In this document: one piece after another, positions 27,214 through 35,570 of the stretch
Numbering within the stretch: position 1 is the stretch's first letter
Layout: each line of letters starts with the position of its first letter
Assembly (NCBI RefSeq): GCF_000238915.1
Contig: NZ_BAEG01000011.1
Location: forward strand, 1 to 39,967
Source: Arthrobacter globiformis NBRC 12137
GTDB lineage: Bacteria > Actinomycetota > Actinomycetes > Actinomycetales > Micrococcaceae
Direction of reading: 5' to 3'
Length of the DNA: 39,967 bases
Notes under the pieces: generated by a model
What the model was told of the DNA's origin: nothing
The model's database searches: none
The model's input: only the letters and a program-made list of their open reading frames with translations
Position numbers and translations under genes: made by a program

Positions 27214-28290
27214 CTAGGGCGTAGGCCGTGCCGCTCGTTGCGGGTCGTGCCCATTTTCGGCCGGAGTCCAGCCCAGGACGGGACCCAATTTGCCTGCGAT
27301 GTCGGTAAGGATCTGGACGTAATCCTCGTGGTCAAAGCTGAAGGGCAGTGCGAACACCGCTTCGTCAACTTCCTGGAATCCTGCATGTGCGTACAGTTGC
27401 TCGGCGATTTCTTCGCTGGTACCGACGAGGTCCGGGGCGAACAGCATGCCCTTTGGCCCTTGGGGCGCCCGTGTGCGGGGAGTGCGTTCATCGACGTACC
27501 GCTGGTACTTCTCCCGCTGGCTGGGCGATGCCGAGTCGGTCGGGATCACCACCAGGCCCTGCGATACCCGGGCTGGTCCACGGGCTTGTGCCGTTGCGGC
27601 GGCCTCACGGAAGGCACGAATCTGCGATTGCTGAATCTGGGCAAAGTCCGGTTCCTGATCCTTTTCGGGGAACACGACGCTGCTGGAGAGCAAGTTGAAA
27701 TTGTTTGCCCCGGCCCAGACGGCGGACTTCCTGCTGGCCGCTCCATACCAAAGGCGAGCCCGAAGCCCGGGAGAGTGCGGCTCGACGCGGTTGGAGAATT
27801 CCTCGACCACACCTTGCCTGCCAGAAAACTCCCGCACCGTTTCCCCTGCGATCAGGCGGCCAAGCCGATCCACGCGGGCGTAGCTGAAGTCCTCCAGCTC
27901 GGCGGAATCCGGGTACAGCTCGTGCTTCACGGTGTCGTAGTGCATCGGTTCCCCCACGCTCAGCCCCGGATTGATTCGTCCCCCGGCGAGGAGATCCACG
28001 GTGGCCAGATCCTCGGCCAGGCGCAATGGGTTTTCCCAGCCCAACGGGGTCACAGCGGTTCCAAGCTCGATCCGGGAGGTGCGCTGGCTCGCGGCGGCCA
28101 TCATCGCAATCGGGGAGGAGATTCCGAACTGCAGATGGCGGTGGCGCAGCCACGCGCTGTCGAAACCGAGCCGCTCGCCAAGTTCCATGATCTGCAACGT
28201 GGATTGGTGTCCCGCAGCCGGATCCGCCGGATCGAACAGGCCAATGGTGAGGAATCCAAGTTTGCGCAAGGGACGTGTGGCGTCGGGCAT
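27214..28290 (-). CDS. LLM-class (luciferase-like) flavin-dependent oxidoreductase
   Basis: A 358-residue bacterial luciferase-like TIM-barrel protein. The typical elements are LGFLTIGLFD at the first strand, QIMELGERLGFDSAWLRHRH, RIELGTAVTPLGWENPLRLAEDLATVDLLAGGRINPGLSVG, and LWYGAASRKSAVWAGANNFNLL in the second half. Members are FMN or F420 dependent monooxygenases or dehydrogenases with widely varying substrates, and nothing here fixes one. AGGAAG precedes the ATG. It lies 146 bases after the Gfo/Idh gene in the same direction, with no obvious terminator between, so co-transcription is possible. A gap of about 110 bases with no gene separates it from metH. Confidence 0.88.
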   Translation of the reverse strand: MPDATRPLRKLGFLTIGLFDPADPAAGHQSTLQIMELGERLGFDSAWLRHRHLQFGISSPIAMMAAASQRTSRIELGTAVTPLGWENPLRLAEDLATVDLLAGGRINPGLSVGEPMHYDTVKHELYPDSAELEDFSYARVDRLGRLIAGETVREFSGRQGVVEEFSNRVEPHSPGLRARLWYGAASRKSAVWAGANNFNLLSSSVVFPEKDQEPDFAQIQQSQIRAFREAAATAQARGPARVSQGLVVIPTDSASPSQREKYQRYVDERTPRTRAPQGPKGMLFAPDLVGTSEEIAEQLYAHAGFQEVDEAVFALPFSFDHEDYVQILTDIAGKLGPVLGWTPAENGHDPQRAARPTP

Positions 28291-28436
28291 GGGCTTCCTT
28301 CAGGATTGGGGGTGCGGCTCCTTCTCAGAGTATGCGCCCGGACCTGGCGGTTCTTCTGACAATGACGGGAGGTTAACCGTTGTCGGTGGGATCCGCCGAT
28401 GACATGGCCAGCCCGGCAGGCTTGTCGGAATCACGG

Positions 28437-29543
28437 TTATCGGCGAGCCTGCTCGATGATTTTGAGGACTGCAACAGCGTCGCTGGGATCAACAGGCGGT
28501 GCACCCCCGGTTTGTAAGGCATGCGCCAGCTGCGCATAGAACCGGGGATAGTCACCCCGGCGGGTCGGCTCATCCCGAAAAGATCCGGCCACACCTACTT
28601 TCCCCCAACTTTCCGGAGGTTCAATGCCGTATTCAGGATCGGTGGGGAGCATTCCCTCCCTCAGCGCCTTTTCCTGTCCGTCAAGTCCCCATTTCGTGTA
28701 GGCGGCCTGGGAGCCCAGGACGTGGAAGCGGGGACCTAGCCGGGCAGCGTGTCCATTCATCCACAGGCGGGACCGCGTTCCGGACCGGTGCAGTAGCGAG
28801 AGGAAGGCATCCTGGTCTGCATCGGACTGATCGGGATCGCCGTGACGGGCGGTTTCCCCGTAGACTTCGGCGATCGGACCAAACAATTGGATGGCTTGGT
28901 CGACTAAGTGGGCGCCGAGGTCGTGAAGTATCCCTCCGCCCTCAGCTAGCAGGGCTGTGTCGCGCCAGTTCCGGAACCCCTCCGGCATCCACCACTCGAA
29001 GCGGGATTCAAATGTGCGGACTTTGCCAAGCTTTCCTTCGCGAATCAGCTGCTTGAGGGTAAGGAAATCACCATCCCATCGGCGGTTCTGGAACACGGTC
29101 AGGCACCGGCCGGCGTCAGTCGCCGCGGCAATAAGCTCTTCACCATCTTCCGAGCACGGGACGAACGGTTTGTCGACAACGACGTGCAGACCACGTTCGA
29201 GGGCTGCCTTGGCAAGTTGTTTGTGGTTGAGGGGAGGTGTGCCGATGACGACCACATCCAGGGCCAGCTCCCCTTCATCAACCCGGGTAAAGAGTTGCTC
29301 AGGGGTGGGAATGATCCGGGCATGCGGATAACTTGCCCGGGCAGCATCAGTCCTTCCTGGGTCCGAAGTGACGATGGCTTCCAGAACATAAGAATCGTTT
29401 GCCTGAATGAGCGGGGCGTGGAAGACACGGCCGGATATTCCGAAGCCGATAATGGCGGCTCGCAGTGAAGGCTTGTCGCTTCCTCTTACTTCTTTCGGAT
29501 CTGATTTGTCGTCTTCGCCGGTCAGCGCTGGCTGGCGGATCAT
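28437..29543 (-). CDS. Gfo/Idh/MocA-family NAD(P)-dependent oxidoreductase
   Basis: A 368-residue dehydrogenase. The N-terminal Rossmann fold (AAIIGFGISGRVFHAPLI, about 29-46) is followed by VVIGTPPLNHKQLAKAALERGLHVVVDKPF with the conserved Lys125, then the C-terminal substrate domain (GGGILHDLGAHLVDQAIQLFG, with the family's HDLG-H pattern). ATG 29543 is chosen over an ATG at 29576 because AGAGGA precedes it. The first ~28 residues are charged and not part of the fold. Members oxidise sugars, inositols or reduce related ketones. It follows the nitrilase gene behind a hairpin and may serve the sugar pathway to the right. Base composition looks somewhat less GC-rich than its neighbours. Confidence 0.9.
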   Translation of the reverse strand: MIRQPALTGEDDKSDPKEVRGSDKPSLRAAIIGFGISGRVFHAPLIQANDSYVLEAIVTSDPGRTDAARASYPHARIIPTPEQLFTRVDEGELALDVVVIGTPPLNHKQLAKAALERGLHVVVDKPFVPCSEDGEELIAAATDAGRCLTVFQNRRWDGDFLTLKQLIREGKLGKVRTFESRFEWWMPEGFRNWRDTALLAEGGGILHDLGAHLVDQAIQLFGPIAEVYGETARHGDPDQSDADQDAFLSLLHRSGTRSRLWMNGHAARLGPRFHVLGSQAAYTKWGLDGQEKALREGMLPTDPEYGIEPPESWGKVGVAGSFRDEPTRRGDYPRFYAQLAHALQTGGAPPVDPSDAVAVLKIIEQARR

Positions 29544-29649
29544 TGAGCATCCTCTTCGGTCGGATGGTGAGCACATTTGAGTAATCTGTCCGGGATGATT
29601 GGCGCCAAAGCCTCCGGCGAGGGGCCCGCTACAGCTGAGCGTTCGGGCA

Positions 29650-29692
29650 GAATTGGCCGGGGCCCACGAGACACGTGATCCCCGGCCAATTC
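29650..29692 (-). terminator. Hairpin after the nitrilase gene
   Basis: A 13-bp perfect stem (29650-29662 with 29680-29692, GAATTGGCCGGGG) with a 17-base loop, starting 8 bases after the nitrilase stop. No U tract follows on the minus strand, so read-through into the Gfo/Idh gene is possible. Confidence 0.65.
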
Positions 29693-29699
29693 CCCCACG

Positions 29700-30791
29700 T
29701 TAGGCCGTGTAGCCGGACGGCGGCGTGAGAACACCGCGCTCGATGAGTTTCTCGATATTGGCGGCTCGGGTTGAGTCTTCCCGGGCCAGCCAGTCCTCAC
29801 CGGGAGGTGCGTCGAGGTACTGGTTCTTCGGGTAGATCGGGTTGTCGTAAATAACCCGGTACTGCTCGGTGCGCAGGTCCTTGAACTGGTTGTACAGGCC
29901 GTTCGACACCCGAGCCCGGCGGAGCGCTTCGATGTCGATCGTGGTGCAGACGAACGAGTCACCCGACGTCCAGCCCTGCTGCTTGGTGAGGATCTGGCCC
30001 CGCGGTCCGACGATCATGGACTGGCCGCCGAACAGGTCCTGCATGCTCCCGTCGTCACGGACCTCGGGCCCCAGGTTCGGAGCGACGACGTACGCCGAGT
30101 TGAACATGGCGTGGGCCCGGTTCTGCAGTTCCCACATGCCGTTCTGCACGGCCGGCTCGATCAGGGTGCCCCGGATAATGATCTCGGCGCCGTTCATCGC
30201 GAGCCCACGCGGCACCTCGGGGTAGACACCCTCGTGGCAGATGGCGTACCCGATGTTGCCGATCTCGGTCTTAGCCACAGGGAAAATGGCGTCCATTGCA
30301 TTGCCATTGCCCTTCTTTTCAATCCACTCGTCCCACACGTCGTGCGGGTTCATGTTGCCAAGCATGCCGCCCTCGTAGGCATCACTGGTGGCCTTGTAGC
30401 GCTTGTAGATAATTTCGCCCTGCGGATCGATGATAAAGGCGACATTGAAGTGGCGGTCCGGGAAGTCCTCATCCTTCACCATGTACAGTTCGGCAGAGAT
30501 GTAGGTGTTGAGTTCCACGGCCTTCTTTGCCAGCTCGTCCGTCTCCGGCCCGGGAATTGTCACGGCAAAGTGACGCTCCTTTTCGCGGTTGCCTGGCGTG
30601 TTGGCGATCATGCCCTGGATTGCCATTTCGGGCAGGACAACCAGCTTGACCGGAGAGCCCTCCCAGGCCCCGACCATGACTGCCGTGTCGATGAATTCGT
30701 TGATGCGCTTGACGTTGGCAACGCCGTCGCCGGGATTCTTCACATTGATTGTCCGCGGCGAGACTGCCACGACGACAAATGGATCGACCAT
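29700..30791 (-). CDS. Nitrilase-superfamily amidohydrolase, aliphatic amidase/formamidase-like
   Basis: A 363-residue carbon-nitrogen hydrolase. The catalytic Glu55 (VLPEMAIQG), Lys133 (YKRYKATSD), Cys185 (YAICHEGVYPE) and the second Glu140 (DAYEGG) match the Glu-Lys-Glu-Cys set of aliphatic amidase AmiE and formamidase AmiF. The sequence between Glu140 and Cys185 is about 20 residues longer than in AmiE. It would hydrolyse a small amide or nitrile to ammonia and an acid; formamide is a possibility but unproven. No signal peptide is present. It has its own promoter region with a perfect LacI-type operator (30825-30842), also found before the sugar-binding protein gene, so it belongs to that regulon. 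Confidence 0.87.
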   Translation of the reverse strand: MVDPFVVVAVSPRTINVKNPGDGVANVKRINEFIDTAVMVGAWEGSPVKLVVLPEMAIQGMIANTPGNREKERHFAVTIPGPETDELAKKAVELNTYISAELYMVKDEDFPDRHFNVAFIIDPQGEIIYKRYKATSDAYEGGMLGNMNPHDVWDEWIEKKGNGNAMDAIFPVAKTEIGNIGYAICHEGVYPEVPRGLAMNGAEIIIRGTLIEPAVQNGMWELQNRAHAMFNSAYVVAPNLGPEVRDDGSMQDLFGGQSMIVGPRGQILTKQQGWTSGDSFVCTTIDIEALRRARVSNGLYNQFKDLRTEQYRVIYDNPIYPKNQYLDAPPGEDWLAREDSTRAANIEKLIERGVLTPPSGYTA

Positions 30792-30824
30792 TGTTTTTTC
30801 TCTCTTTTCTCTTCTTCGAGTACC

Positions 30825-30842
30825 TGAGTTAGCGCTAACTCA
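30825..30842. promoter_or_regulatory. Perfect LacI-type operator before the nitrilase gene
   Basis: TGAGTTAGCGCTAACTCA is an 18-bp perfect palindrome with a central CG, the classic LacI/GalR-family form, 33 bases before the nitrilase start. On the minus strand a -35-like TTGAGT overlaps its left end, so binding would block RNA polymerase. Related sites are at 39471 and 39604. Confidence 0.85.
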
Positions 30843-30971
30843 AGGTATTCCGGTTAGGTAGGGAATTGCAAGACTTGGGGTCACTGCTTTTCAGAAATAG
30901 GGCAGGAGCCCTTGTTGTCCCAGAGCCGGGAGTTCAGCCCTGGGTATGGGTGTAGGCAGGCGCGGGTGGTG

Positions 30972-32048
30972 TCAGCGCCGGCTTCGCGGCGGCGCTGTGG
31001 TGTCGCGGAGCATGAGGAACGGTTCCAGCAGGGGGATGTCCCCCTCCGCCTCCTCTTTGATCATGGCGAGGATGCGGCCTACGGCGATGTGACCAATGGC
31101 TTCGAAGTCCAACTTCACCGTGGTCAGTGCGGGCCGGAAGAAGGGTGCTTCCTTGACGTCGTCGAATCCCACAACACTGACGTCGCCCGGCACGTTGCGC
31201 CCGGCGTCGTCCATGGCCTTGATCACGCCGAGCGCGAAGGGGTCGTTGGCGGCAAAGACCGCCGTGACATCCTTCCTTGCGGCGAGTTCACGTCCCACGC
31301 GGTATCCCTCAGCGGCCGACCAATCGGTCGTTGCAAGCGGCGTCGGAACGACGCGTCCGGCCGCGCCCAGTTCCGCCGCCCATCCTTGGACCCGGGCGGA
31401 TGTTGCCATCCAGCCCGGAGGGCCTTGAACATGCCACACCGTTTCATGCCCGAGGTCCAGCAAGTGGCGCACCACCATCCGGGCCCCCCGCACTTCGTCA
31501 ACGGAAACGCTTGTGGGGCTCGGGTGCGATCCCTGCTGGAAGGTCACCACGGGGACACCGATGTCGAGGTCCTCGAGCACCGTGATCGCATCCAACAGGG
31601 GCGCGAGCACGATGACGCCGTCAACCGTATCCGAATTGATGGATTCGAAGGCTGCCCGGATGTCCCGCCGTTCGAGACTGGCCAACGTGACTAAACGCGT
31701 AGCGTAGCCATGTTGCCGGGCTTCTTCCGAAATACCGTACAGGGCCACCGTTGGGCCCAGGACCGACAGTTCGAAGCTGACAACACCGATCGTCATGGTC
31801 CGGTTGCTGGCGAGCGCCGCGGCTGCGGGATTTCGGCGGTACCGGAGTTGCGCTATTGCGTGCTCCACGCGTTGGCGGATATCCGGATCCACATTGGTCG
31901 CTCCCCTGACAACCCGTGACACCGTCTGCTGGGACACCCCGGCGAGCCGGGCAACGTCGGACATCCGGGGAGCCTTTGACCTGGAGGCCAGCCGCTCCCC
32001 GCGCCCATTGGTGTTTCGGGCATCTGAAGGCGCGGGACTCGTGGACAC
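30972..32048 (-). CDS. LacI-family transcriptional regulator
   Basis: A protein of about 358 residues with the LacI helix-turn-helix (MSDVARLAGVSQQTVSRVVRG, NVDPDIRQRVEHAIAQLRYRRNPAAAALASNR) followed by the sugar-sensing periplasmic-binding-protein fold (TMTIGVVSFELSVLGPT, DTVDGVIVLAPLLD, AVFAANDPFALGVIKAMDDAGRNVPGDVSVVGFDD). The start is uncertain. GTG 32048 is given; ATG 31964, directly at the helix-turn-helix and preceded by AAGG, is also credible. The frame extends much further upstream into the next gene, but this is shadow. It is the last gene of the sugar operon and precedes the nitrilase promoter with the palindromic operator, so it is the likely regulator of both, with sugar as inducer. 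Confidence 0.9.
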   Translation of the reverse strand: MSTSPAPSDARNTNGRGERLASRSKAPRMSDVARLAGVSQQTVSRVVRGATNVDPDIRQRVEHAIAQLRYRRNPAAAALASNRTMTIGVVSFELSVLGPTVALYGISEEARQHGYATRLVTLASLERRDIRAAFESINSDTVDGVIVLAPLLDAITVLEDLDIGVPVVTFQQGSHPSPTSVSVDEVRGARMVVRHLLDLGHETVWHVQGPPGWMATSARVQGWAAELGAAGRVVPTPLATTDWSAAEGYRVGRELAARKDVTAVFAANDPFALGVIKAMDDAGRNVPGDVSVVGFDDVKEAPFFRPALTTVKLDFEAIGHIAVGRILAMIKEEAEGDIPLLEPFLMLRDTTAPPRSRR

Positions 32049-32113
32049 CACTCCATTATCCCCGGCTACCCTCGAGGAGCCCCGGAACGCGCCGGTGGTC
32101 GGCGCGCCAGCTG

Positions 32114-32827
32114 TCACGGACGCCGGTACCGCAGGACTTCGGGATGCTGGTCGTACGGCCACTCGGCCCCCTCCACCATGTACTTGCGGGTGGTGTAGCT
32201 GCCGTCCATGGTTGAGGCGAGCGACGGAGGTCCGTCGAAGCCGATAACACCCCAGCCGACGCGGTTCTCGTTGCCTCCGTACACCGGGTCGCCGTAAAAC
32301 CCCTGACGGGTATTTAGCACCAGCAGCGGGAAGAACTCCAGGAAGTCCTCGTTGACCGGCTGGTTTCCTGCCGGTGCGCCCCCAAGACCAACCTCGGAGT
32401 GCTCCAATGAAAAAGCATGTGGCTTCGTTGCGCCCGAAAGCGTCTCGAGCACCGCGTCCTGGTCCTCTGCCGGAAGTTCGAGGAACTCGACGTCGGCACG
32501 CTCTTTCGCCAGCCGGTCCAACTCCACGACGCCCTCGCGGTAAAACTCCCGGCGCTGCTTGATGCGCTCCTGCCACGCGGCCTCGTCGCGGCCCTCCATC
32601 CGGAGGAACCCGTTGCCGTCCGCGGCCGGGAAGATGAACTGCGTTCCCGCGAGCATCCGGTCAATGAAGCGCACGACCTTGGCCTCACGCGCGCCCGGGT
32701 GGTGGTCGGTGGGGATGACCCGGGCCGTTGCGGCCTCGATCGTATTCCACTCGTGCTCGGTGAAGAATACCGGCCCGTCGACGTCCCGGGTTGAGATGGG
32801 TACCGTAGCCCATTCCGCCTGTCCCAT
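32114..32827 (-). CDS. Gluconate 2-dehydrogenase subunit 3-like protein
   Basis: A 237-residue protein of the gluconate 2-dehydrogenase subunit 3 family: FFTEHEWNTIEAATARVIPTD near the N-terminus, VVRFIDRMLAG, then a helical region ending in FFPLLVLNTRQGFYGDPVYGGNENRVGWGVIGFDGP. Such small subunits pair with a GMC flavoprotein to form sugar or glycoside dehydrogenases, and the GMC gene is 33 bases upstream in the same transcript. Family members often carry a Tat signal for export of the pair; here the N-terminus has no twin-arginine signal, suggesting a cytoplasmic complex. AAAGGA precedes the ATG. No cytochrome c partner gene is in the window. Confidence 0.87.
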   Translation of the reverse strand: MGQAEWATVPISTRDVDGPVFFTEHEWNTIEAATARVIPTDHHPGAREAKVVRFIDRMLAGTQFIFPAADGNGFLRMEGRDEAAWQERIKQRREFYREGVVELDRLAKERADVEFLELPAEDQDAVLETLSGATKPHAFSLEHSEVGLGGAPAGNQPVNEDFLEFFPLLVLNTRQGFYGDPVYGGNENRVGWGVIGFDGPPSLASTMDGSYTTRKYMVEGAEWPYDQHPEVLRYRRP

Positions 32828-32860
32828 GTGAGATCTGTCCTTTCGTGTGTGAGGTGCGAA

Positions 32861-34513
32861 TCAGTTTTCGGACCAGCCGTGGCGGTCGACCTGGAGGATG
32901 CGGTCAGAGCACCGCCAGGCGTTCGCCATGATCGTCAGGGCCGGGTTGATACCGGTCGCGGTCGGGAAGAAGCTCGCGTCGAAAACGTAGAGGTTTGGTA
33001 CCTCGTGCGAGCGGCACCAGCGGTCGACGACGGACGTTGCCGGGTCGTTGCCCATGCGGGCGGTGCCCAGTTCGTGCGAGGTGTTGCCCGTGATCCGCTC
33101 CATGTTGACCGGAATGACCTTCTTAGCCCCGGCAGCCTCGAGGATTTCCCCGTTCTTGGCGACCTGCCAGCGCTCCTGGGCAAAGTCGTTGGAGTGGGGC
33201 GTATGGGTAATGCGGGCCACCGGCAGACCCCACGCGTCCTTGACGTTCGGGTCAAGGTCGACGCGGTTGTCCTCAACCGGCAAATCATGCAGCAGGACAC
33301 CGATCTTCATGCTGTGGTTGAAGAAGTCGCGGTCAGCGTCCTTCGCCGCCTGGCCCCAGGTCGGCCTGCCGGGGAAGCTCCAGTTCACCGGGTGGCCGAT
33401 CATTGACGGGAAGATCAGCGACCCCAGAATGTGGCCCCGGCTCTCGTCTGTTTCGTAGAAGTCGAAGGAACACAGGCTCATGTAGTGGCCCGCCCACCCG
33501 TACAGGGGATCGCTGACCTCACGGTCGAACAAGCCGACCGAGAAGGAGTACTGGTGGAAGGTCGCGTTCTTTCCGACCATGCCGTTGCCGTTGCCGAGGC
33601 CGTCCGGGAAGAGCCCTGACTTCGACATGAGCAGCAGGCGCGGGGTCTCGATGCCGCCGCCACAGACGATCACGGCCTTCGCATGCTGGACGAATTCGTC
33701 GCCGTCCTCGTCCTGGTAGCGGACACCGGTGGCGCGGCCGTCCTTGCCGACGAGTATCTCGCTGACGTAGGAGTCGGGGCGGAGGTCGTAGCGCCCAGTC
33801 GCAACCGCGTCCGGGATGAAGCTGATCAGCGTCGATGACTTGCCGCTGCCCGGATCGGGGTACTGCTGCCAGAAGCCGTTTTCACTGAAGGGCTGCCGCC
33901 CCCGGTAGGGTTCGGTCACCATGCCCTGCGGCATGGGGAACGTGCCGTGGCCGAGCTTGGACATCGCGGTGGCGAAGGTTCGCCCGATCTGGCTCAGCGG
34001 TGACGGCTTGGTCGGGTAGCCGCGGCTGCGCCACGCTTCCCACTTGTTGGCCCCCGCCAGGCCCGACGTGCCGAACTCCCACTCGACGCGCGTGTAGTAC
34101 GGCTCCAGCTCGTCATAGGAGATAGGCCAGTCGACCAGGCTCGCGCCCGGAACATCGCCGTGCAGGCTGCGCAGCTTGAAATCGCTCTCGGCCATGCGCG
34201 GAACCATGCCACCCCAGTGGGTGGTGCCTCCGCCCACCACCTGCGGCGTGGCGGAGAAGTTGGTGATTTCCGCCTCGACCTTGTCGTTGGGGCGGTAGGT
34301 CCGCGGCTTGACCTTCGGGTCCTGCCAGATGAAATTCCGGTTGAGGAACTTCAGCTCGTCTCCCGAGGCGTGCTCGGGCTTCAGCCATGGCCCCCGCTCC
34401 AGGCCCACCACCTTTAGGCCAGCCTCGGACAGCACCTTTGCCGCGGTGGCCCCGCCGGCGCCTGCGCCGACGATGACGACATCCACCGGCTCAGGCTGCT
34501 TCTTCCTGGTCAT
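32861..34513 (-). CDS. GMC-family FAD oxidoreductase (sugar/glycoside dehydrogenase-like)
   Basis: A 550-residue glucose-methanol-choline flavoenzyme. FAD motif DVVIVGAGAGGATAAKVL (GAGAGG at 16-21), VVGGGTTHWGGMVPRM in the flavin-contact region, VIVCGGGIETPRLLLMSKSG in the middle, and a C-terminus with MERITGNTSHELGTARMG and TGINPALTIMANAWR, which carries the His and Asn of the active site. The layout is that of the large subunit of gluconate or fructose dehydrogenases and of glucoside 3-dehydrogenases, which oxidise the sugar ring while still a glycoside. The small-subunit gene follows. There is no export signal. Substrate is probably the sugar taken up by the ABC system in this operon. Confidence 0.92.
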   Translation of the reverse strand: MTRKKQPEPVDVVIVGAGAGGATAAKVLSEAGLKVVGLERGPWLKPEHASGDELKFLNRNFIWQDPKVKPRTYRPNDKVEAEITNFSATPQVVGGGTTHWGGMVPRMAESDFKLRSLHGDVPGASLVDWPISYDELEPYYTRVEWEFGTSGLAGANKWEAWRSRGYPTKPSPLSQIGRTFATAMSKLGHGTFPMPQGMVTEPYRGRQPFSENGFWQQYPDPGSGKSSTLISFIPDAVATGRYDLRPDSYVSEILVGKDGRATGVRYQDEDGDEFVQHAKAVIVCGGGIETPRLLLMSKSGLFPDGLGNGNGMVGKNATFHQYSFSVGLFDREVSDPLYGWAGHYMSLCSFDFYETDESRGHILGSLIFPSMIGHPVNWSFPGRPTWGQAAKDADRDFFNHSMKIGVLLHDLPVEDNRVDLDPNVKDAWGLPVARITHTPHSNDFAQERWQVAKNGEILEAAGAKKVIPVNMERITGNTSHELGTARMGNDPATSVVDRWCRSHEVPNLYVFDASFFPTATGINPALTIMANAWRCSDRILQVDRHGWSEN

Positions 34514-34557
34514 TATTTTGGTTTCCTTTCGTAAATTCCTGCTTCGCGCCCCGGCGG

Positions 34558-35508
34558 TCAGACCGTCACGGTTTCAATGCCGTTCCGGCCGGCGCTTGCA
34601 AGGGGCAGGAGCTGGTCCCAGAGTTCCTGGGGGATGTCGTGGTTGAGCAGGCCGAGGGTCTCCTCGACGCGGGTCGGGCGGGACATTCCAACGATGGTGG
34701 AAGCCACGCGCTCGTCGCGCACGGAGAATTGCAGGGCAGCTGCGGCGAGTGGGACGCCGTGCTGCCCGCACAGCGCTTCCATGCGCAGGACCCGGTCGAT
34801 CGTCGCCTGGTCGACAGGTGCGTAGCAGTATCGCGGGACGGCCCGTGGTCCCTTGACGAGCATCCCGCCGCCGAAGGGGGCGGCGTTGACGAATGCGACT
34901 CCGCGGCGGGCTGCGTCTTCCAGGAGGGGCTCGGCGGTCTGTTCGACGAGGGTGTAGCGGTTGTGGCTGATGACGGCGTCGAACGCGTCTGTGGCGAGGT
35001 ACTGCAGCTCCAAGTCGATCGGGCCTCCGGCGACGCCCAGGTACTGGATAACACCCTGGTCCCGGAGATCGATGAGGGCTTCGAGGGGGCCTCCCTTGGC
35101 TACTCCCTCCTCGAACGAGATCTTCTCCGGGTCGTGCAGGTAAACGAGCTGGAGCTTGTCGAGGCCGAGGCGCTCGAGGCTTTCCTCGACGGACCGGCGG
35201 ACGCGGTCTCCGGAGAAGTCGGTGCTGCCGGGAACCGGGTCGACCTTCGTCGCGACGACGTATCCGTCGGGGATGCCGCCGCGCTCGGCGATCGCCCGGC
35301 CAATCCGCTCTTCACTGGCCCCTCCGCCGTACTCGTTGGAGGTGTCGATGAAGGTGAAGGGCCCGTCGAAGACGCGGTGGATGGTGGCGACGGCTGTGTC
35401 TTCATCGACTTCATAACCGTACTGGGCGGGAAAGCTGCCGAGCGCGCTCGTGCCGACGCAGATATCGGAGACAGTCAGATCGGTGCGGCCAAAGGGACGA
35501 ATAGACAT
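34558..35508 (-). CDS. Aldo/keto reductase, aldose dehydrogenase-like
   Basis: A 316-residue (alpha/beta)8-barrel NAD(P) enzyme. The catalytic tetrad is visible as Asp55 and Tyr60 (FIDTSNEYGGG), Lys88 (VATKVD) and His125 (VYLHDPE). The sequence resembles the D-threo-aldose/L-fucose dehydrogenase branch, which oxidises free aldoses to lactones. AGGA precedes the ATG. It sits between the ABC permease and the GMC dehydrogenase with short gaps, so it should act on the imported sugar or a product made by the GMC enzyme. Confidence 0.92.
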   Translation of the reverse strand: MSIRPFGRTDLTVSDICVGTSALGSFPAQYGYEVDEDTAVATIHRVFDGPFTFIDTSNEYGGGASEERIGRAIAERGGIPDGYVVATKVDPVPGSTDFSGDRVRRSVEESLERLGLDKLQLVYLHDPEKISFEEGVAKGGPLEALIDLRDQGVIQYLGVAGGPIDLELQYLATDAFDAVISHNRYTLVEQTAEPLLEDAARRGVAFVNAAPFGGGMLVKGPRAVPRYCYAPVDQATIDRVLRMEALCGQHGVPLAAAALQFSVRDERVASTIVGMSRPTRVEETLGLLNHDIPQELWDQLLPLASAGRNGIETVTV

Positions 35509-35570
35509 GTATTCCTGCTTTCTGAAGCTGAATGAGTTGATGATGGGTGGGCGGTCAGGCGGCCTGGGTT

